A DNA stretch of 7,864 nucleotides from Pseudomonadota bacterium. GTDB taxonomy: Bacteria > Pseudomonadota > Gammaproteobacteria > Pseudomonadales > Oceanobacteraceae. The translations under genes were made by a program, and so were the position numbers. Under the pieces are notes generated by a model. The model made no database searches. It was not told the DNA's origin and saw only the letters and a list, made by a program, of their open reading frames with translations. The stretch is from positions 1 through 7,864 of the forward strand of contig JAEWQT010000151.1 in NCBI GenBank assembly GCA_023399105.1. The letters run 5' to 3'. This document shows positions 6,211 to 7,864 of the stretch, one piece after another (position 1 is the first letter of the stretch; every line of letters starts with the position of its first letter).

Positions 6211-7088
6211 AACAACCACAGCAACAACGCCGGGATGGTAAAGAACGACAAGGTGGTGGATACCACCACCATGCCGGCCACCGCTTCCGGCTGGCGGTTA
6301 AAACGCTCGGCAAATAAATAATTAAACACCGCCACCGGCATGGCCGACTGAATCAGCACCACGCCCCGCGCCACGCCCTCCAGCGCCAGCAATTCCACCA
6401 CCAATAAGCCCACCAGCAACCCGCCGCCAATGCGCAGTACGCTGTACAGCAAGGCCGTACGCCATTGGGTTACCTGCAGGCGCTGTAAGGAAACCCCCAG
6501 CGTCAGCAGCATTAAGGGAATGGTCATGCCACCGATTAATTTCACCGAATTCTGCACCGCCGAAGGCAGCGTCCAGTTTTGCCACAGCAGCAATAAGGCC
6601 AGCACAATCGAGTACAGCACCGGCATTTTCAGCAGCGCCGCCAAACCGCCGGCCTGCTTACCACCGGCCAATAAAATACCCGCCGGAAAATGCGCCACCG
6701 ACAGCACCATAAAAAACGCCAGCGCCAGCGCCAGGCCTTCCTGACCAAAGGCCAGCAGGCACACCGGCAACCCCATATTACCGACGTTGGGAAAGACAAA
6801 AGAGGGTAAATAAGCGCGCACATCGTGGCCCAGCCAGCGCGGCACCAGGGCGCCGAACACCGCCATGAACAGGGCCACCAGCACACAGGCCAGCGCCGTC
6901 TGTTTAAAGGTATGTAAGTCGATACTCACCGAGCTGAGCACCGACAGCATCAGGCAGGGCGCGCCCACATTAAGCACCAGCCGGGAAATAAAATCGGCAT
7001 CAAAACGCTGGCCGCGCTGCGCCCAGCCATAGCCAATGGCAGCACAAGCCAGCACCGGCGCCATCACGGCAAAAATTTCGGTTATCAT
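6207..7088 (-). CDS. AEC-family (auxin efflux carrier type) transporter
   Basis: This is a polytopic inner-membrane protein of the AEC/bile-acid-arsenite-riboflavin transporter group, whose characterised bacterial members include malonate or malate carriers. The substrate here is unknown. From this start it has 293 residues. It opens with a membrane segment (ITEIFAVMAPVLACAAIGYG), then has LVLNVGAPCLMLSVLSS (37-53), the conserved FPNVGNMGLP (99-108), MTIPLMLLTLGVSLQRL (188-204) and QSAMPVAVFNYLFAERFN (247-264). It ends in a final hydrophobic helix. About ten membrane segments are expected. The start is uncertain. ATGs also lie at 7100 and 7097 and a GTG at 7130, and none has a strong Shine-Dalgarno. 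I chose 7088 because AEC proteins usually begin just before the first helix and the upstream residues are mostly Arg/Lys. It converges on ppiA. Confidence 0.88.
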   Translation of the reverse strand: MITEIFAVMAPVLACAAIGYGWAQRGQRFDADFISRLVLNVGAPCLMLSVLSSVSIDLHTFKQTALACVLVALFMAVFGALVPRWLGHDVRAYLPSFVFPNVGNMGLPVCLLAFGQEGLALALAFFMVLSVAHFPAGILLAGGKQAGGLAALLKMPVLYSIVLALLLLWQNWTLPSAVQNSVKLIGGMTIPLMLLTLGVSLQRLQVTQWRTALLYSVLRIGGGLLVGLLVVELLALEGVARGVVLIQSAMPVAVFNYLFAERFNRQPEAVAGMVVVSTTLSFFTIPALLLWLL

Positions 7089-7182
7089 GGCGCGCATCAT
7101 ACGCCAGCGCCGCGGCCTTTTCAGCCGCACGCAGGGCTTATTCCCCGGTCTTTTTTAAAACCTGCTGCCACGGAGATACCCA
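7089..7182. promoter_or_regulatory. Divergent intergenic region between the AEC gene and mnmC
   Basis: These 94 bases separate divergent genes and must supply mnmC, and probably the AEC gene, with a promoter. An A/T-rich patch, TTTTTTAAAA at 7151-7160, contains the 8-base palindrome TTTTAAAA. GCGGC (7112-7116) can pair with GCCGC (7124-7128) across a seven-base loop. I could not assign a convincing -35/-10 pair on either strand. If the AEC gene starts at one of its upstream codons, up to 42 of these bases would be coding. Confidence 0.35.
7172..7175 (+). promoter_or_regulatory. Ribosome-binding site that decides the mnmC GTG start
   Basis: GGAG lies seven bases before the GTG at 7183. An in-frame TAA at 7156-7158 excludes earlier ATG, GTG or TTG starts, so this GTG is the best-supported start of mnmC. 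Confidence 0.75.
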
Positions 7183-7864
7183 GTGCCGGAGCCATCTTCC
7201 CCAGCCGTTTTATCGCCACCTGACTTAAGCTGGCGCGCGGACGGCCAGCCGGTGTCGGAACAATTTAACGACCCGTATTTTTCCGTCGATAACGGCCTGG
7301 AAGAAAGCCGTTATGTGTTTCTGCAGCACAATGGCTTGCCGCAGCGCTGGCAAGACTGGCCCTGGACGCAGCAACCGGCATTCTGCATCGTCGAAACCGG
7401 CTTCGGCACCGGGCTGAATTTTCTACTCACCTGGGACAGCTGGCTTAAGCGCGGCCATAACGACGGCTGGCTGCACTTCACCAGCGTGGAAAAATACCCC
7501 TTAACACGTGAGCAGCTGCAACAGGCGCTGGCGCTGTGGCCCGGCCTGCAAGCGCTGAGTGAACGCTTACAACAGCAATGGCCGCTGCCGCTGCGCGGCG
7601 CCCATCATCTGCACTGGCCGGAAGAGCGTATATCCCTCACCCTCTGGTTTGACGATGTGGCCAACGCGTTGCCGCAACTGAGTGGCCCGGTACACGCCTG
7701 GTATCTGGACGGCTTTGCGCCGGCGCGCAACCCGGATATGTGGAACGACGACCTCTTTGCCGCCATGCGCCGCCTGAGCCAGCGCCAACCGCAGCAATAC
7801 GATGGCAGCGTTAGTGCCACCATCGCCACCTTTACCGCCGCCGGACTGGTGCGCCGAGGTCTGC
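7183..7864 (+). CDS. mnmC: MnmC, tRNA 5-methylaminomethyl-2-thiouridine bifunctional protein (3' truncated by window)
   Basis: MnmC completes mnm5(s2)U at the wobble position of certain tRNAs. Its N-terminal domain is an SAM-dependent methyltransferase (nm5U to mnm5U), and its C-terminal FAD domain removes the carboxymethyl group from cmnm5U. The 227 visible residues cover most of the methyltransferase domain: FNDPYFSVDNGLEESRYVFL (28-47), the SAM-binding loop ETGFGTGLNFL (about 70-80), WYLDGFAPARNPDMWNDDLF (about 173-192) and TIATFTAAGLVRRGL at the window edge. The C-terminal FAD domain lies outside, so the bifunctional form is inferred. Before TIATFTAAG the segment RQPQQYDGSVSA is longer than the short RPGG-type turn I recall from E. 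coli. The start is GTG with GGAG seven bases upstream. Confidence 0.92.
   Translation, partial: MPEPSSPAVLSPPDLSWRADGQPVSEQFNDPYFSVDNGLEESRYVFLQHNGLPQRWQDWPWTQQPAFCIVETGFGTGLNFLLTWDSWLKRGHNDGWLHFTSVEKYPLTREQLQQALALWPGLQALSERLQQQWPLPLRGAHHLHWPEERISLTLWFDDVANALPQLSGPVHAWYLDGFAPARNPDMWNDDLFAAMRRLSQRQPQQYDGSVSATIATFTAAGLVRRGL

Overview
The window is an ordinary, gene-dense stretch of a gammaproteobacterial chromosome. GC looks high-moderate (an impression, not computed). The TrpS subtype (HLGN signature, 338 residues) and the order rnm-yciO-trpS-scpA-scpB fit an Oceanospirillales/Pseudomonadales-type marine bacterium. Genus cannot be fixed from the sequence alone. I see no mobile element, CRISPR array, tRNA, rRNA, phage gene or defence system.

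Left part, minus strand, positions 1-4384: one tight co-directional cluster read right to left. Its order is rnm (PHP-domain 5'-3' exoribonuclease), yciO (TsaC/Sua5-like), trpS (tryptophanyl-tRNA synthetase), scpA and scpB (the condensin-like partners of SMC), then the first bases of another gene, probably rluB, running off the left edge. Gaps are 9, 57 and 6 bases, then a 4-base ATGA overlap, then 6 bases, so an operon is likely. The themes are RNA maturation and translation plus chromosome organisation.

Middle part, plus strand, 4506-6200: yciI (small YCII-fold protein) and a ygiM-like gene (signal peptide, SH3 domain, coiled coil, C-terminal membrane anchor) lie close together. A 109-base spacer follows, then ppiA (periplasmic cyclophilin). 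The spacer holds two inverted arrays of degenerate 7-base units that can form a long imperfect hairpin. It is the most unusual non-coding structure in the window.

Right part, 6207-7864: an AEC-family transporter gene on the minus strand converges on ppiA, with six bases between the stop codons and a perfect 14-base palindrome across both. Divergent from it, mnmC (tRNA wobble-uridine modification) starts at a GTG and runs off the right edge after its N-terminal methyltransferase domain has largely been read.

No clear new multi-gene system is present. Items worth a second look are the heptamer inverted array, the palindrome joining two stop codons, the AHAHHY replacement in the Rnm active-site region, and the terminal extensions on ScpA and ScpB.
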